NCBI RefSeq assembly: GCF_016545825.1
Contig: NC_052618.1
Span: 47,562,196 to 47,626,195, forward strand
DNA length: 64,000 nucleotides
Origin: Eucalyptus grandis
Taxonomy: Eukaryota; Streptophyta; Magnoliopsida; Myrtales; Myrtaceae
Direction: 5' to 3'
In this document: positions 11,901-24,200 of the stretch, piece by piece
Position numbering within the stretch: the stretch's first letter is position 1
Layout of the letters: each line of letters opens with the position of its first letter
Notes under the pieces: model-generated
What the model was told of the DNA's origin: nothing
Seen by the model: only the letters and a program-made list of their open reading frames with translations
Database searches by the model: none
Translations under genes and position numbers: made by a program

Positions 11901-12500
11901 ATGTGAGCTAAGTCCACATCACATTCCCATTGTAAAAGTCTCTTCAAACTAAGGGCACTTCAATTAAAGTAGGATTTCATATGTGCATAAGCATCGCTCG
12001 AAGAAGTACGAGCAAGATTACTCTATCTCTTTTCACAGGGTTCTTGACTTGTAAACCCGGAGATGATCGTGCAACATTTTCGTCCATCGGCTTCGACCTT
12101 GATGGTCCCCTCGATGAGCCGACCAAGACTTCATCACAGTTTCGACAAAGACCTCTCACATTGGTAAAGTAGTACAACTTGCGAGAATACTCAGACCCCT
12201 GCTGACATGATGACAGTGAGATAGTGCGATCCTTATAAATCCTGCATCAATGGTCAGGATAGCCTTTTCCATGAGAGTGAGCGAAAAGTCCTTTCAGATT
12301 GAAAGTCCTTCATCTGGCATGCTCAATATATATTCCGAATAAAAGTTGTCTTTCAAAATCTTCCCCAGTGGAATTCAGATGATGCAAAACTGACAAAATT
12401 GTTATGCATAAATCGCATTTAAAGTCATGAATTTACAGCATATACAATCATGTGTGCCTATTGTGCAAATAGCAGACATACTCTCAGAGATCAGAGATAT
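8952..12500. other. Internal untranslated part of the Tat/Ogre-like element
   Basis: No ORF here has recognisable domains; all frames are short on both strands. Short related phrases recur, for example aaggataac..aatcaatgagaagcatg at about 10510 and 10570, and aaaaagca..gtaaaagcaaggtcaatgccc at about 11670-11790. I saw no pol motif such as a YxDD-type reverse transcriptase signature. It represents the place where pol would lie in an autonomous relative. Confidence 0.6.
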
Positions 12501-12539
12501 TGCCAGGTAAGCATATCCTTATCCCCATTTGTCTTAAAG

Positions 12540-13080
12540 TACCTATCTCTGTCCAAGTACTCTCTTATTGACACTCAACCTATTTGAGTCGTCCTTTGAG
12601 TTCGGATGCTTACTGTTGTCTAGGTATCCCCACTGTCTTTGAGTACCGGCCACCGTTCGGATACTCCTTTTTCCTGACACTCGACCTATTCGAGTTTTCC
12701 CCGGAGTATTGATACTTGTGACTGACCAAGTATCCCTTTATCATTGAATACCTATTGTTGTCCAAATATCCTCTTCTCTTCAAGTATCGGCCATCGTTCG
12801 GATACTCCCTTTTCATGACACTCAACCTGTCCGAGTTGTCCCCAAATAATATAGTAGCTGTTCAAGCATTCCACTGCGTTATGCACTTGCAGTTACCCAA
12901 GTATGCTCTCTTATCATCATGACACTTGGACCTGCCTGAGTGGTCCCAGATCATATCATTAAATACTTGTGTTCATCCAAGTATTCCAGTACTTTGTACA
13001 CCTGCAGCTACCCAGGTGTTCTAGCCCTTTTGAGTGCCCGCGGCCATCCAGGTAAGCCCCATGCTAAATTCAAGTTTATA
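12540..13080. repeat. Degenerate tandem repeat, tgacactcaacc type
   Basis: A phrase like gacactcaacctattcgagt is repeated with spacing of roughly 110-150 bp (about 12570, 12677, 12817, 12920). Around it are variants of caagtat(t/c)cc. The copies are strongly diverged. It is the first of the repeat families in the element's 3' untranslated part. Confidence 0.55.
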
Positions 13081-13082
13081 TT

Positions 13083-15065
13083 ACCAAGAGGTGAGAGACC
13101 TTCATGAATATCCAAGGTACATCCTCGATATTCCAACTACCAGGAGGTGAGAGACCTTCACGAATATGCGGGGCACGCCCTCGATATTCCCAATTACCAA
13201 GAGGTGAGAGACCTTCACGAATATCTCAGGTACGCCCTCGATATTCCCACTACCAGGAGGTGAGAGACTTTCATGAATATCTCAGGTACGCCCTCGATAT
13301 TCCCAATTACCAGGAGGTGAGAGACCTTCATGAATATCCAAGGTACGTCCTCGATATTCCATTTACCATGAGGTGAGAGACCTTCACGAATACGCGGGGC
13401 ACGCCCTCGATATTCTCAATTACCAGGAGGTGAGAGACCTTCATGAATATCCAAGGTATGTCCTCGATATTCCAACTACCAGGAGGTGAGAGACCTTCAC
13501 GAATATCTCAGGTACACCCTCGATATTCCCAATTACCAGGAGGTGAGAGACCTTCATGAATATCCAAGGTACGTCCTCGATATTCCAATTACCAGGAGGT
13601 GAGAGACCTTCACGAATATGCGGGGCACGTCCTCGATATTCCCAATTACCAGGAGGTGAGAGACCTTCATGAATATCCAAGGTACGTCCTCGATATTCCA
13701 ACTACCAGGAGGTGAGAGACCTTCATGAATATGCGAGGCACGTCCTCAATATTCCCATTTACCAGGAGGTGAGAGATCTTCACAAATATGCGGGGCACGC
13801 CCTCAATATTCCCAATTACCAAGAGGTGAGAGACCTTCATGAATATCCCAGTGCACGCCCTCAATATCCCTAATTACCGGGAGGTGAGAGACCTTCACGA
13901 ATATCTCGGGTACGCCCTCAATATCCCCATTACCGGGAGGTGAGAGACCTTCACGAATATCTCGGTACGCCCTCGATATTCCCACTACCAAGAGGTGAGA
14001 GACCTTCACGAATATCTCGGTACGCCTCGATATTCCCAATTACCGGGAGGTGAGAGACCTTCATGAATGTCCAAGGTATGTCCTCGATATTCCATTTACC
14101 AGGAGGTGAGAGACCTTCACGAATATGCAGGGCACGCTCTCGATATTCCCAATTACCAGGAGGTGAGAGACCTTCGTGAATATCCAAGGTACGTCCTCGA
14201 TATTCCAACTACCAGGAGGTGAGAGACCTTCATGAATATGCAAGGCACGTCCTCAATATTCCCATTTACCAGGAGGTGAGAGACCTTCACGAATATGCGG
14301 GGCACGCCCTCGATATTCCCAATTATCAAGAGGTGAGAGACCTTCACGAATATGCGGGGCACACCCTCGATATTCCCAATTACCAGGAGGTGAGAGACCT
14401 TCACGAATATCTCAGGTACGCCCTCGATATCCCCAATTACCAGGAGGTGAGAGACCTTCACGAATATCTCAGGTACGCCCTCGATATTCCCACTACCAAG
14501 AGGTGAGAGACCTTCACGAATATCTCAAGTACGCCCTCGATATTCCCAATTACCAGGAGGTGAGAGACCTTCATGAATGTCCAAGGTATGTCCTTGATAT
14601 TCCATTTACCAGGAGGTGAGAGACCTTCATGAATATCCAAGGTATGTCCTCGATATTCCAACTACTAGGAGGTGAGAGACCTTCATGAATATGCGAGGCA
14701 CGTCCTCAATATTCCCATTTACTAGGAGGTGAGAGATCTTCACGAATATGCGGGGCACGCCCTCGATATTCCCAATTACCAGGAGGTGAGAGACCTTCAC
14801 GAATATGCGGGGCACGCCCTCGATATTCCCAATTACCAGGAGGTGAGAGACCTTCATGAATATCCCAAGTACGCCCTCGATATCCCCAATTACCAGGAGG
14901 TGAGAGACCTTCACGAATACCTCGGTACGCCTCGATATTCCCACTACCGGGAGGTGAGAGACCTTCACGAATACCTCAGGTACGCCCTCGATATTCCCAC
15001 TACCAGGAGGTGAGAGACCTTCACGAATATCCCAGGTACGCCCTCAATATTTCCCAATTGCCAAG
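13083..15065. repeat. 57-bp tandem repeat array, about 35 copies
   Basis: A unit of about 57 bp (some 56) is repeated almost without interruption, each copy containing gaggtgagagacctt and a segment ending in ctcgatattccc. Variants differ mainly in the middle (tatgcggggcacgcc, tatctcaggtacgcc, tatccaaggtacgtcc). Runs of the same variants recur at about 13670, 14170 and 14632, pointing to a higher-order unit of roughly 460-510 bp. Because 57 is a multiple of three, several frames on both strands stay open and give 19-residue peptide repeats; these are artefacts of period, not genes. Tandem repeats of this kind in the 3' untranslated region are known from Ogre/Tat elements. Confidence 0.93.
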
Positions 15066-15299
15066 AGGTGGGACACCTTCACAAATATCCAAGGTATGTT
15101 CTCAATATCTTCAATTATCAAGTACCCCTTCGATACTTGTGAGTGTCCAAGTATCCCCCAAGAATTCATACTTGTGATTATCCAAGTACCCATTCAATGC
15201 CTATGGTCAGCCAAATACCCATTTTGACGCCTGCAAAGGCCCAAATACCCTTGAGGTTAGTACTTGTGAATATCCAGGTACTCATTGATATATCTGTGA

Positions 15300-15640
15300 A
15301 TGTCCAGGTATCTTCCAGAATCGATGCCTTGAGGAAGGTCTACGCATCATCCCGAGAAAGGTCGGGTTCCAACTGGTGTCTTTGACAGAAGTCAAACACC
15401 CCACAAATCGATGCCCTGAGAAAGGTCGGCGCATCTCCCGAGAAAGGTCGGGTACCAGGCGGGTGTCTTTGGCGAAGTCAGACACCCAACAAATCGATGC
15501 CCTGATAAAGATCGGCGCATCTCTCGAGAAAGGTCGGGTACCAACCGGTGTCCTTGATTGAGGTCAGGCACCCCCAGCGAACTGATGCCCTAAGAAAGGT
15601 CGGTGCATCTCTCGTCAAGGCGACCCAACAAATCATTGAT
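15300..15640. repeat. Tandem repeat, about 86-bp unit
   Basis: A phrase of the type cgatgccctgagaaaggtcg recurs at about 15323, 15409, 15495 and 15583. Each is followed by gcatc..cgagaaaggtcgggt and a gtgtctttg..gtcagacaccc segment. The period is 86-88 bp. It directly follows the degraded end of the 57-bp array. Confidence 0.8.
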
Positions 15641-16120
15641 TGTTTTAACAGGCGACCGAATAATGGTTCGGGTCCGAGACAAACCACTAATTGCTCCAAT
15701 AGGCGACCGAAGAATGGTTCGGGTCTGGAGGAGCAATTTCTGTCAAGGTGACCAAAGAAAGGTTCGGGTCCTAGACAAATCATTGATTGTTTTAACAGGC
15801 GACCGAAGAATGGTTCGGGTCCTGGAGGAGCAATTTCCCGTCAAGGCGACCGAAGAAAGGTTGTGGTCCTAGACAAATCATTGATTGTTTTAACAGGCGA
15901 CCGAATAATGGTTCGGGTCCTGGAGAAGCAATTTCCGTCACGGCGGCGAAGAATGGTTCGGGTCCGAGACAAACCACCGGTGCTCCAATAGGCGACCGAA
16001 GAATGGTTCGGGTCTGGAGGAGCAATTTCCCGTCAAGGCGACCAGAAGAAAGGTTCGGGTCCTAGAAAAATCATTGATTGTTTTAACAGGCGATCGAAGA
16101 ATGGTTCGAGCCTTAGAAAA
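15640..16120. repeat. Tandem repeat, about 97-bp unit with 48-bp sub-unit
   Basis: The phrase tgttttaacaggcgaccgaa recurs at about 15641, 15789, 15886 and 16079. A shorter motif, cgaccgaagaatggttcgggtc, occurs roughly every 48-50 bp between them. Spacings of 148, 97 and 193 bp fit combinations of about 48-bp half-units. Confidence 0.8.
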
Positions 16121-16346
16121 GCAACCTCTTCATATCACTAGGTAAGATGACGCATTGATACTTGCCAAACTCGGGGTTCACACCCTATCTCACTCACTCC
16201 CGGTAAGTAACTCATGTATCTTCTTATCTGTCTTAATATATGTAATGTTATATTGCTCTTTTTACATAGGATAATAAATCACAAATAAAATAGAATCTGC
16301 TACGCATATATGGACAAAATTTATGCATCAGTGCAAGTTCACATTC

Positions 16347-16359
16347 AAAGAGGGGCAGC
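16347..16359 (+). other. Polypurine tract of the Tat/Ogre-like element
   Basis: The sequence aaagaggggcagc directly precedes the TGTTGACG start of the 3' LTR, the position where plus-strand DNA synthesis is primed in LTR elements. Confidence 0.6.
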
Positions 16360-18172
16360 TGTTGACGCCTAAAATTTCATTTTAATTAATTAGGTTTTAT
16401 TTTTGTTTTTATTTTATTCGGATGATAAATAAATGAAAAAACAGAAAAAAAAATGGAAAAAACGAGAAAAACAGAAAAAACGAAAAAAGCCCCTCCCATG
16501 GGCTCGTGAGGCCCATTTCTGCCTCAGCCCGGCCCAGCTGGGTCTTCATCTTCCTCCACCGTTCGCCTCTGCAGCACATGCGTGGAGGGCGCGATGCCGG
16601 AAGGGAGGAGAGGACGGCGACGCACATGGGGGAGCTGGCAATGCATTGAAGGACGGGTAGGTGGCGGATGGAACGCCGGTTCGGCCGGCGGAAGCCGTTC
16701 GGCACACGAGGACCGGCGGTCGAAGCTCCGTCAACCGACCGCCCCCTCGCTTATAAATAGGGCTCCCCCGACAACGGCAAAGGGCACGCCGAGAACGATC
16801 GAACAAGCTTCGAGCTTCCTGCTTAGAGACTTCAGAAGGGGAGCCAAGGTCGAGCAAGCCCAGATCCGAAGGCTTGCGGCTGGAGAGGGAGAAGTTCTGC
16901 TGGAGAGACACAGAGATCCCGGAGAGAGAGAGAGGGAGCCAGATTGAGTCGCAGCCCTTGGACACCCCCCTGAGAGACTTCAGGGGGGCCGAGGCTCGTG
17001 GCCTCGGATCCGAGCGTTGCGGAGGAGTGGATCGGGAGAGAGAGGGGGAGATCGAGCACGGGGAAGGCGAAGGCGTCGAGCATCGTGCGACATCGTCACC
17101 GTCTCTCGCCGTGCACGGTTGCCGGTCTTGGCCAGGTAGCCTACCTCCGTCGTCGTCACCACTGTCGCCGTCGTAGCCCTCTCCGTTGTCCCGTTCTCAT
17201 CACATCGCTGCTGCTACCGTAGTCACCGTCACCGCCGAAACACCTAGGTTTCCATCCCCGGCTCCGCGAATGAGTCGCAAACCCTAAGGTTTGTGATTTT
17301 CCGGGTCGCGAAGCGGATCTGGACCCGGAAAATCGGGTAGGGTTCGCAGTCCGCGGGCGCGGGAGTCGGGTAGGGTTTCGTCGGAGGGAGCGGGTTGTCG
17401 GGCCGAGTCGTCGGGCCGGGCCAAGCATCTCCAAACGCTCGGCCACGGCGTCGTTTTGTTTAATAATTAAAAAAAAAAAATCGTCTACGTTTCGGGCTGG
17501 CCAGTCGGACCCAACCCACGGATCCGACCGGGTCAGTTTTTATAATATTTTAATATAAATAATATTATAATAAATAAATAATTTATTTTCAAAAAAATCA
17601 AAAAATAATTTATTTTCGAAAAAAATATTAAAAATGTTTTAATTTCCAGAAAATTGAAAAATATTTAGAAAATATTAAAAAATATTTTATTTTCAAAAAA
17701 AAATCAAAAAAAAAAAATCAAAAATATTCCATATTTTCCAAAAAATACCAAAAAAATCCAAAAATCCCTTTTATGTCCAAAAAATAGAAAAGACTCAAAA
17801 ATGTTTTTCGTCCCAAAAATGCATGGAAAATCCCTCTAACATCAAAAAAACCTTAGGGTTTAAACAAGATTAGGTACCGAAAGGGCATTAGTGATTAACT
17901 AGTGTAATCAAGTCATCGATCCTAATTTCTCTAGTTGCGCAGGAGTGAGTATTTCTCCCAATACTTCGCTTGGGTTTCTAATCAACCCACCCTAAATCAA
18001 TTAGTGGCGACTCCATTTTAAATAATTGATTTACAGGTTAAAAGACTTGAACCATTAAGTCGTGAATTTGTGGACTTGGGAGAGTTCGGGCTTAACTAAT
18101 TTCAGCCGAGCCATTAGCCTACTTTAGGCGCCCGTACCCGATTGCGAACGCCGAAAAAAAGAGGTCGCGACA
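16360..18172 (+). repeat. 3' LTR of the Tat/Ogre-like element
   Basis: It starts TGTTGACGCC and ends GGTCGCGACA, and matches 3203-5012 along its whole length with many scattered substitutions and small indels. The divergence suggests the insertion is not recent. The next five bases (ctaac) are the right target-site copy. Confidence 0.85.
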
Positions 18173-19185
18173 CTAACAAATTAAATGCACCTTCATGGTG
18201 AACTGACTCAAGCTTTTGTTTTTACGTCTTTTTTATGGCCAATTTCATATGTATCTTTAATTAGGCTCGTGCTATATACTCTCTCTTCTTTTTGTATATC
18301 CTCAGCCGCTGTGAATTGTTTCCCTTCTATCCCTGAAAGAAGAAAGATGCATTTCATTCTTGGACTTGCGTGGAGCTCCCGATAGAACCTATCCTCGTAA
18401 TTCAATTTTGTAGAAATTAGTGAAATGATATCCAAAAGGGAGTGAGCGATACTTTTATTCGGACTCTGGGGTCTATGGATCCAAAATAGTTATATTCATT
18501 TGACCACGCAGGATCCACACATGAGGCTCATACAAGTAAGATTGTGTTTGGTAGTCAAAATATGATGAAATTTATCATATCATGTGTTTGATGCTTATTT
18601 AAGATAGGATAAAGTCATATATAAGATAAATATAGGTCAGATAAAATTATCCCACGAAAAGTGAGATAAAGGTAAATAAGATTTCTAATATCCAAAATAA
18701 GAAAGTTATTTTTCTTGAATATAAAATTATTAAATTAAAATATATATTTCAATGTAAATAATATATGACATTTAATATAAGAAATTCAAAATAACAAAAA
18801 AATAGTTTTAAAATTTTATATTTTTGTTTATATATATTTGACTTTAATTCTATCTTATAGTATAAATTCATTATATAAATATAATATATATTACACTAGA
18901 ATAATGGAAGGGGAAAATAAATAAAATAATAAAAAGACAAAGAATAAAATAGGCAATAGTGCTGTGAAGGATTTGTACTATATCCGTTTGTGAACTTTTA
19001 GATTCATTTACACTGATATGTCGTTTATACTAAAAAAATATACATGATGCAATGTAAATATATCCAATTTTACTATTACAATTCACCAAGCAATGGATAG
19101 AATACGACAAAATCCCTAAATTTCATATCATATCCTATTCAGTTCTATCATTGTTAGAAATTCGAATGACTAAATATAATGGTAA
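18173..19185. repeat. Module flank plus truncated TIR element (M1 right part)
   Basis: 18173-18530 matches the sequence after family A genes at 24080, 29800, 38741 and 43890. From about 18540 (tgtgtttggtagtc) it matches the left two-thirds of the TIR element that is complete at 39113-40350. It stops at about 19185 and joins sequence that lies outside that element elsewhere, so the right end of the element is deleted here. No gene seen. Confidence 0.7.
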
Positions 19186-20600
19186 CATTTCTTACATCCA
19201 CCAATGGAGTTCTTGAAATAATGTTTGATACACTCCATCTGGTTCGCAAAAGAGAAATATTAAGGTTGCAAATTGTTTTTAGGTATTGTCGGCGTCTAAA
19301 AATACCTCTGCAAACACGTACTGGCCACGAGGAGCAAAAAACTCTAAAATCATTCTCGTTGCCGCATATGGGCTGTAATTTACATCATCCTAGTCTCTAA
19401 TGATTATGAAAGCAATGAATAGCCTAGGATTTTGAGAATCCTTAGGCTAGATTTCTATAGACATATAAACAAAGTTACATAATTCTATAATGAAGCAATT
19501 GATTGCCACGTGTCGAAACCAAAAGACACTGTTGAAGACATAACATTGACAGTGAATTTAGGCAAGAACGGTTAAAAGGGTGCTAAACTCAAGATAAGTA
19601 GTTAATACTTGCTAGACAAATCATGAGAGTATTATCGAACAAGTCAGGAACCAGATGTGAATAAGGCGGTTCAACATAAAACATGAAGCCACTCTTGAGG
19701 AGGAAGCAACCAACCATAGAAGATTACCAAATTAGCCTATAAATACCATAGGCAAGTGTCTATATCCCGGACAATATTATTGATTAGATTACAGTGCTAA
19801 CCCATTGTCCAACATTGTCGATTAAATTCTAATGCCGTGTCCTTATACGAATCTAGGAGCAGTGTTTGCTAGGAGTTGCTACAATAATCCAGCATCGCCG
19901 TGTCCTCATACTCATCTAAGAGCAGTGTTTACTAGGTGTAGTTACTACTGTCCAGTATCGTCGATTAGATTCTAACATTGTGTCCTCATATCCACCTAGG
20001 AGCTCTGTTTACTAAGTATCATCCTCATTGTCCGGGGCATCATTGATTAAATTCTGACGTTATGTCCTTGAATTTATTAGAAAGTAGTGCTCTTCAGATG
20101 CTTTTGTTAATATCCAACATTGTCAAATCATGTTCGATATCGTATAAACCACTCTAATTGTAATGGGCTTTTATTATTATATTAAAGTGAGTTTAGATAG
20201 CACTATTGATTAGATTTCGATACTGATTTTCATTGGTATTAAGCTTGTGTTGAGGATATTAAGCGACTTCTATAGATTTAGGATTATATAGTAGATATAG
20301 TTTTGCTCGTATTTGACCTTCTCTATCTAAAATTAACACAGAACCTGAGTCTCGCTTAATAAAAATCAAAATATAACACTTGGTGAAGATATTTCATTGT
20401 GGAATTCAAAATCAACGAGACGGCTATTAAATATGATCCATTAATTAAACGTCCAATTACAATATGCTACATTACTAATGTAGATTTTAGTGTACTAGTC
20501 TTGGTATATTGAGATTATTCTTTTATTATGAGCGCATGTGCGACAAAACATGTAAAATAAATAAATAGTTTCAGTAGTAAAAAAAAAAAAAAAAAAAAGC
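19186..20600. repeat. Spacer block with degenerate ~100-bp repeats
   Basis: This block is matched by 30215-31750 (M3/M4) and, in a shortened form, by 40410-40670. Between 19740 and 20120 the phrase gtgtcctcatactcatctaagagcagtgttta and its variants recur about four times with attgtc..tcgattaaattcta between them. The other copy (30900-31280) has the same series plus an extra ~90 bp (about 30785-30895) missing here. A poly-A run lies at 20578-20598. No coding region recognised. Confidence 0.6.
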
Positions 20601-21980
20601 CTAACCAGGCATTTTCATTTATTTCCAAATTAACATTTACTTTAAAATTCTAAAAGAAAAAAGTTAAGGACATTGTCCCTCAATCCTACCAGACAATAGA
20701 TGTGGACAAACCTGACAAAGACACAAAAGCACTTTACTAAGTTGACTGATCAAATTGAGGTAAACTTGAATTTCCTTGAAATTTCATCATTTACAAAGCT
20801 CGTGCTCCTTTTTTTTTTTCTATAGATTTCACGGATTATTTTCAAAAGCAAACTTGACAGTTTTAAAGTTAAATGCATGCATATCACGTAATTCGACGCA
20901 TGGAAACCCAAATTCTCATGTAACAACATATGCTCAAATTGTCATTTACACAAGCTTGGGTCATCGGCACCATGGTCTGCACCAAGTTTTATCTTGTGAT
21001 TTATGGTTGGCAGATGAGTAGAAAGGAAAAAAATAATATCGTGTTAGAGACTCGAAGCCATGTAGGAAAACATTTATGAGCGTAATTATTCTTCGAAAAA
21101 AATTGAAATAGAGGTTTGAAATGGTCATATCTATCTCAAATAAGGCTCTGTGCTCTTCGACCGACCAAAACATCACTGGCAACAATATTCCCGCAGTCGG
21201 AGCATGGGCAATCAAGATTTTCTTGCTTAAACTTGCGTCTTTACAACTTTTTTATAGCTAATTTCAAATATTTTTCCATGTCACAGATTACAGCATAGTC
21301 ATGCGGGGGCCCACAAATATCGCCACATTAATTTCTCGTTTGCATTCTCCACATTACGTCACAATAGCTGTCCAATCAAGATTTTCTTTCCTAAACTCAC
21401 GTACCCAATATGAATCGGGTTAAATGCTAACGGTGATGGTTAGATTGCACTATGATCCATTAATTATAAATGCATCTTTAATTAGGGCAGTGCTAAAATA
21501 TTCTCTCTTCCCTTTGTATATCCTTAGCCGCTGTGAAATGTTTCCTTTCTATCCATGAAAGATGAATTTGAGATGAATTTATCGGGAATTTGATCGTTTA
21601 TAAAGCTCAGGCTCTCTTTTCCTTGAATTTCGAGGGTTATTTTCGAGAGTAGAGTAGACAATCTTGAAGTCAAATGAATGCATACCATGTAATTCACCAC
21701 ATGTAAACCAAACTTCACGTGTAACAAAGTATGCTCAGATTAGCATTTAGACACGCCCACGTCATCAATAGCATGGTCTGCATCCAATTTTATCTCCTGA
21801 CTTAGAGTTGGAAAATGAGTAGAACGAAAACAAAAAACAAAAACAAAAAAGTGTTAGAAACTGAATGCCTTGTAGAAAAACCGAAAAACATTTATGAACA
21901 TAATTTATTCTCGGGAGATCGCCCTAAAGCAATCAGTACCGTTATAAAGACCTAACAAATAATTCCTCGAGTGGCTTTTT
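20601..21980. repeat. Module M2, left part
   Basis: 20620-21200 matches 1-500, 31790-32390, 40700-41190 and 55170-55600. 21430-21900 is a second, more diverged copy of the same block, with the same ttcgagggttattttcgaaag and acatgtaaacc phrases, so the block is itself duplicated in tandem inside M2 and M4. The minus strand contains a remnant reading FWSVEEHRALF near 21155-21190, as in M1. No intact gene seen. Confidence 0.65.
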
Positions 21981-22119
21981 TTTTTTTTTGGGTGTGTGAA
22001 TTCAACATGGTGAAATTTCTATTCTAGTAAGACATACAGTAGAAAAACTCCTAACGACAGGCTAGAATTCGACACATAATTAGAAGAATGGGACTAGCTA
22101 GAGCTTGAAGCTTGGTGGC

Positions 22120-22429
22120 TTAGGGGTGGAAGTCTTCGCGGCAGATGAACTTCCTGTTCACGCAGCGGGAAGCGAAGCCTTGGAATACTTGAGTTCAATT
22201 GATCATGCTCGGACACTGGAAATCGCCTCTCGCTTCAACTGCCGGCATCATCGGGCCATCGATGTATAGAATGTCTGAAAATAAATTTGCGGGAAACCAC
22301 GCGACGCCGTAGACAATAAAACCGTCCGGAACATTGATAAGATTAGATAATAAATTTGAGAAACGTACCGAGTGCAAGAGCTGAGGGCATGACACTGAAA
22401 ACAAGCTTGGACGAAGTAAGTTTCTCCAT
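22120..22429 (-). pseudogene. B1: family B cysteine-rich peptide, nonsense at Cys2
   Basis: Exon 1 is 22369-22429 (61 nt, signal peptide starting MEKLTSSKLVFSVM; an extra in-frame ATG lies 12 nt upstream at 22441). Exon 2 begins at 22274 after a tttcag acceptor, intron phase 1. The reading frame stops at TGA 22195-22197, exactly where the intact copy B3 has its second cysteine. Past the stop the old frame runs to TAA at 22120, with the third and fifth cysteine codons changed to TTC. So three of six cysteines are lost. The same stop is in B2, so it predates their duplication. Confidence 0.75.
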
Positions 22430-23383
22430 CTTGGCCTCCATGCTTGAGTGGCAAAGGCCATCAAGGGTACTTTAAAGGATCTTTAGATTTATAAAAGCCT
22501 CGTCATTGGAATAAGTGCATCGGAATACATAACGTTAGTGTGTAATACCAGTATAAAGGCCTTTTTTCTTTAATTCTTTACATATTGGAATTTTCGAAAT
22601 TCGTCAAGTTGTCACTCCCTTAGTAAGCTAAGTTGCCTTGCCTATAAAATATTACTATATGTGCATTTTGAAAATTGATCGATTTTTGCAAAGTTCATAG
22701 CCAAATTCATCTTACAGGCGGTCAACTTTAGATTAGACTGTCTATCAAAATTCTACAAGATATGACTCAATTGTAATTATTTTTCAAATCACTTGCGCCT
22801 GCTAAAATACTTTATTTCTTGTTAAAAAGATTAAGAAAAAAATGGATGTCCGTAGTTTGAAGTCTAAATTAACTATTTCTAAGCCTGAAAAATTTCTAGA
22901 AAACTCGCAAGAATTCATTAAAGTTCGATTTCTATTTATCTATTGACCATGGCACTCTCGTCGTGTGGCATAGTCTATAGTTTATACTCTCAACGACACT
23001 AGCTTTTAATTGTATTTCAAGTTGTTTTTCACGAAAGATATTAAAGAAGATACACCCTTTTGAATTGATTTGGGGCAAAGCAGCGGAAAAAGCAAGAGCC
23101 AGACATGGTATTAAGGTTGTTTCCGATGGTTGGCCACTCCCATGTTTTGTAACGATCTATGCGAAGGATGAGTATTACTTGGTGGTGCATACATGTCTAT
23201 AGTTATACCGCGTGCTATTTTCCAAAGTATCAATGAGACTCGCATGCTCCAACGGTGCATGTGAATTAGGCTCACTAAATGATGTATAATCGATAATCTG
23301 GGCGTGCTTTGTTCACGAGAGAGAGAAAAGAGAGAGATTCATAAGATTTTATTTCAAGCTTGTGCTGCATATGCATGCATTAA

Positions 23384-23734
23384 TCATGGGATAGGTTTCA
23401 TTTGTTTCCTATCGTTGGCTCTCAAGAAACCCGGTGGAGGATCCCCCGGGCAAACACATCTGCCGAGGGGGATGGGACACTGGCAATTATTTGGATCAGG
23501 ACATTCTTGAACAACCTTGCAAGGGATCCAACGAACCACATGTCGCGCTTCAACTCTCGTCTCCAAACCTTTTCGTGAATAACATTTTTCACAGTTAACA
23601 GCAAATTCAGAAGTATGTCACAAATTCATGCAACTCACAACAATATTTGAGGGAGAGGGGGAGAGAGATATACCGCATGCAAATATGAGAAGCGCAAGTA
23701 GTACAACAATACACTTCGAGCCAAATTTCGCCAT
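23384..23734 (-). CDS. A2: secreted six-cysteine peptide, family A, intact
   Basis: Exons 23674-23734 (61 nt) and 23384-23568 (185 nt) with a phase-1 GT..AG intron of 105 nt encode 81 residues. The signal peptide starts MAKFGSK and is otherwise as in A1. The mature peptide keeps all six cysteines with spacing C-x5-C-x5-C-x-C-x6-C-x-C. It differs from A1 only near the C-terminus: one aspartate codon is gone from the CPGD..PP turn and the tail is RKQMKPIP. A TATA motif lies at 23818-23826. With A1 it is one of two family A copies with every splice site, the start and the full core intact. Confidence 0.72.
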
Positions 23735-23817
23735 TGCTTTCTTCTGGGTGTGTAATCTTGTTATATACTTTGATGTAGTATATGTATGTTATGTTAGGTC
23801 TGTTGTTTCGCAATGAG

Positions 23818-23826
23818 TTATATATA
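23818..23826 (-). promoter_or_regulatory. TATA box of A2
   Basis: The minus strand reads CCTATATATAACTC about 85 bp upstream of the A2 start codon, at the position found in all family A copies. Confidence 0.6.
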
Positions 23827-24200
23827 GGCTGAACCATTCACCTGCGAATCCAGTTTTCTTGACAAGTAAATTAATGTTTTTCTAAATTTTCGTGCCTATT
23901 AAAAAAAAATATGCTCATGATAGGTTAGATCTCCATCATTGAATTTCCATAAAAGTAACGTCGGAGGGATTCTTTCATTAAGAATTTCCATTGTTTTTAT
24001 ATCTATTGGCCCCACACCAAAGGAAGAAAATCTAACAGGATGGAAAGATTTAGTAGAACACCTGAATGACCCCACTAAAAATTAAATGCACCTACATGTT
24101 GAACTAACTCAAGCTTTTTGTTTTTACGTTATTTTTATGGCCAATTTCAGATGTATCTTTAATTAGGCTCGTGCTATATACTCTCTCTTTTTTGTATATC

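Larger units (their letters stand above)
3203..18172 (+). mobile_element. Tat/Ogre-like Ty3-gypsy element without pol
   Basis: The element is bounded by two related LTRs (3203-5012 and 16360-18172). Flanking 5-mers are ctagc on the left (3198-3202) and ctaac on the right (18173-18177), a target-site duplication with one mismatch. A primer-binding-like sequence follows the 5' LTR and a purine tract precedes the 3' LTR. Inside are a DUF7745-like ORF and two gag-type regions, all with stops. I could find no protease, reverse transcriptase, RNase H or integrase motif between 8952 and 16346. Tandem repeats fill much of the 3' untranslated part, as is known for the Tat/Ogre lineage. It is best read as a non-autonomous, gag-only derivative that needs pol from a relative. 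Confidence 0.8.
22444..24200. repeat. Module M2, right part, with A2
   Basis: This part matches 1556-3202, 28542-29900, 33611-35190 and 42265-44020. The minus-strand TATA of B1 lies at 22488-22496. Sequence after 24075 (taaatgcacctacatg) is the flank that in M1 and M4 follows retroelement insertions; here no element interrupts it. The block runs into the assembly gap at 24201. Confidence 0.8.

Noticed and set aside
13104..15013. Open frames on both strands giving 19-residue peptide repeats (EVRDLHEYAGHALDIPNYQ type)
   Set aside because: They follow from a 57-bp period divisible by three inside a retroelement untranslated region; several frames are open at once and all are broken at array variants.
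13083..15065. CRISPR-like repeat array
   Set aside because: Units are contiguous with no unique spacers, and the context is a plant retroelement.
22195..22464. 89-codon minus-strand ORF (MMAFATQAW..), repeated at 33360
   Set aside because: It runs through the intron of B1/B2 in a frame different from exon 1; the spliced model explains the region better.
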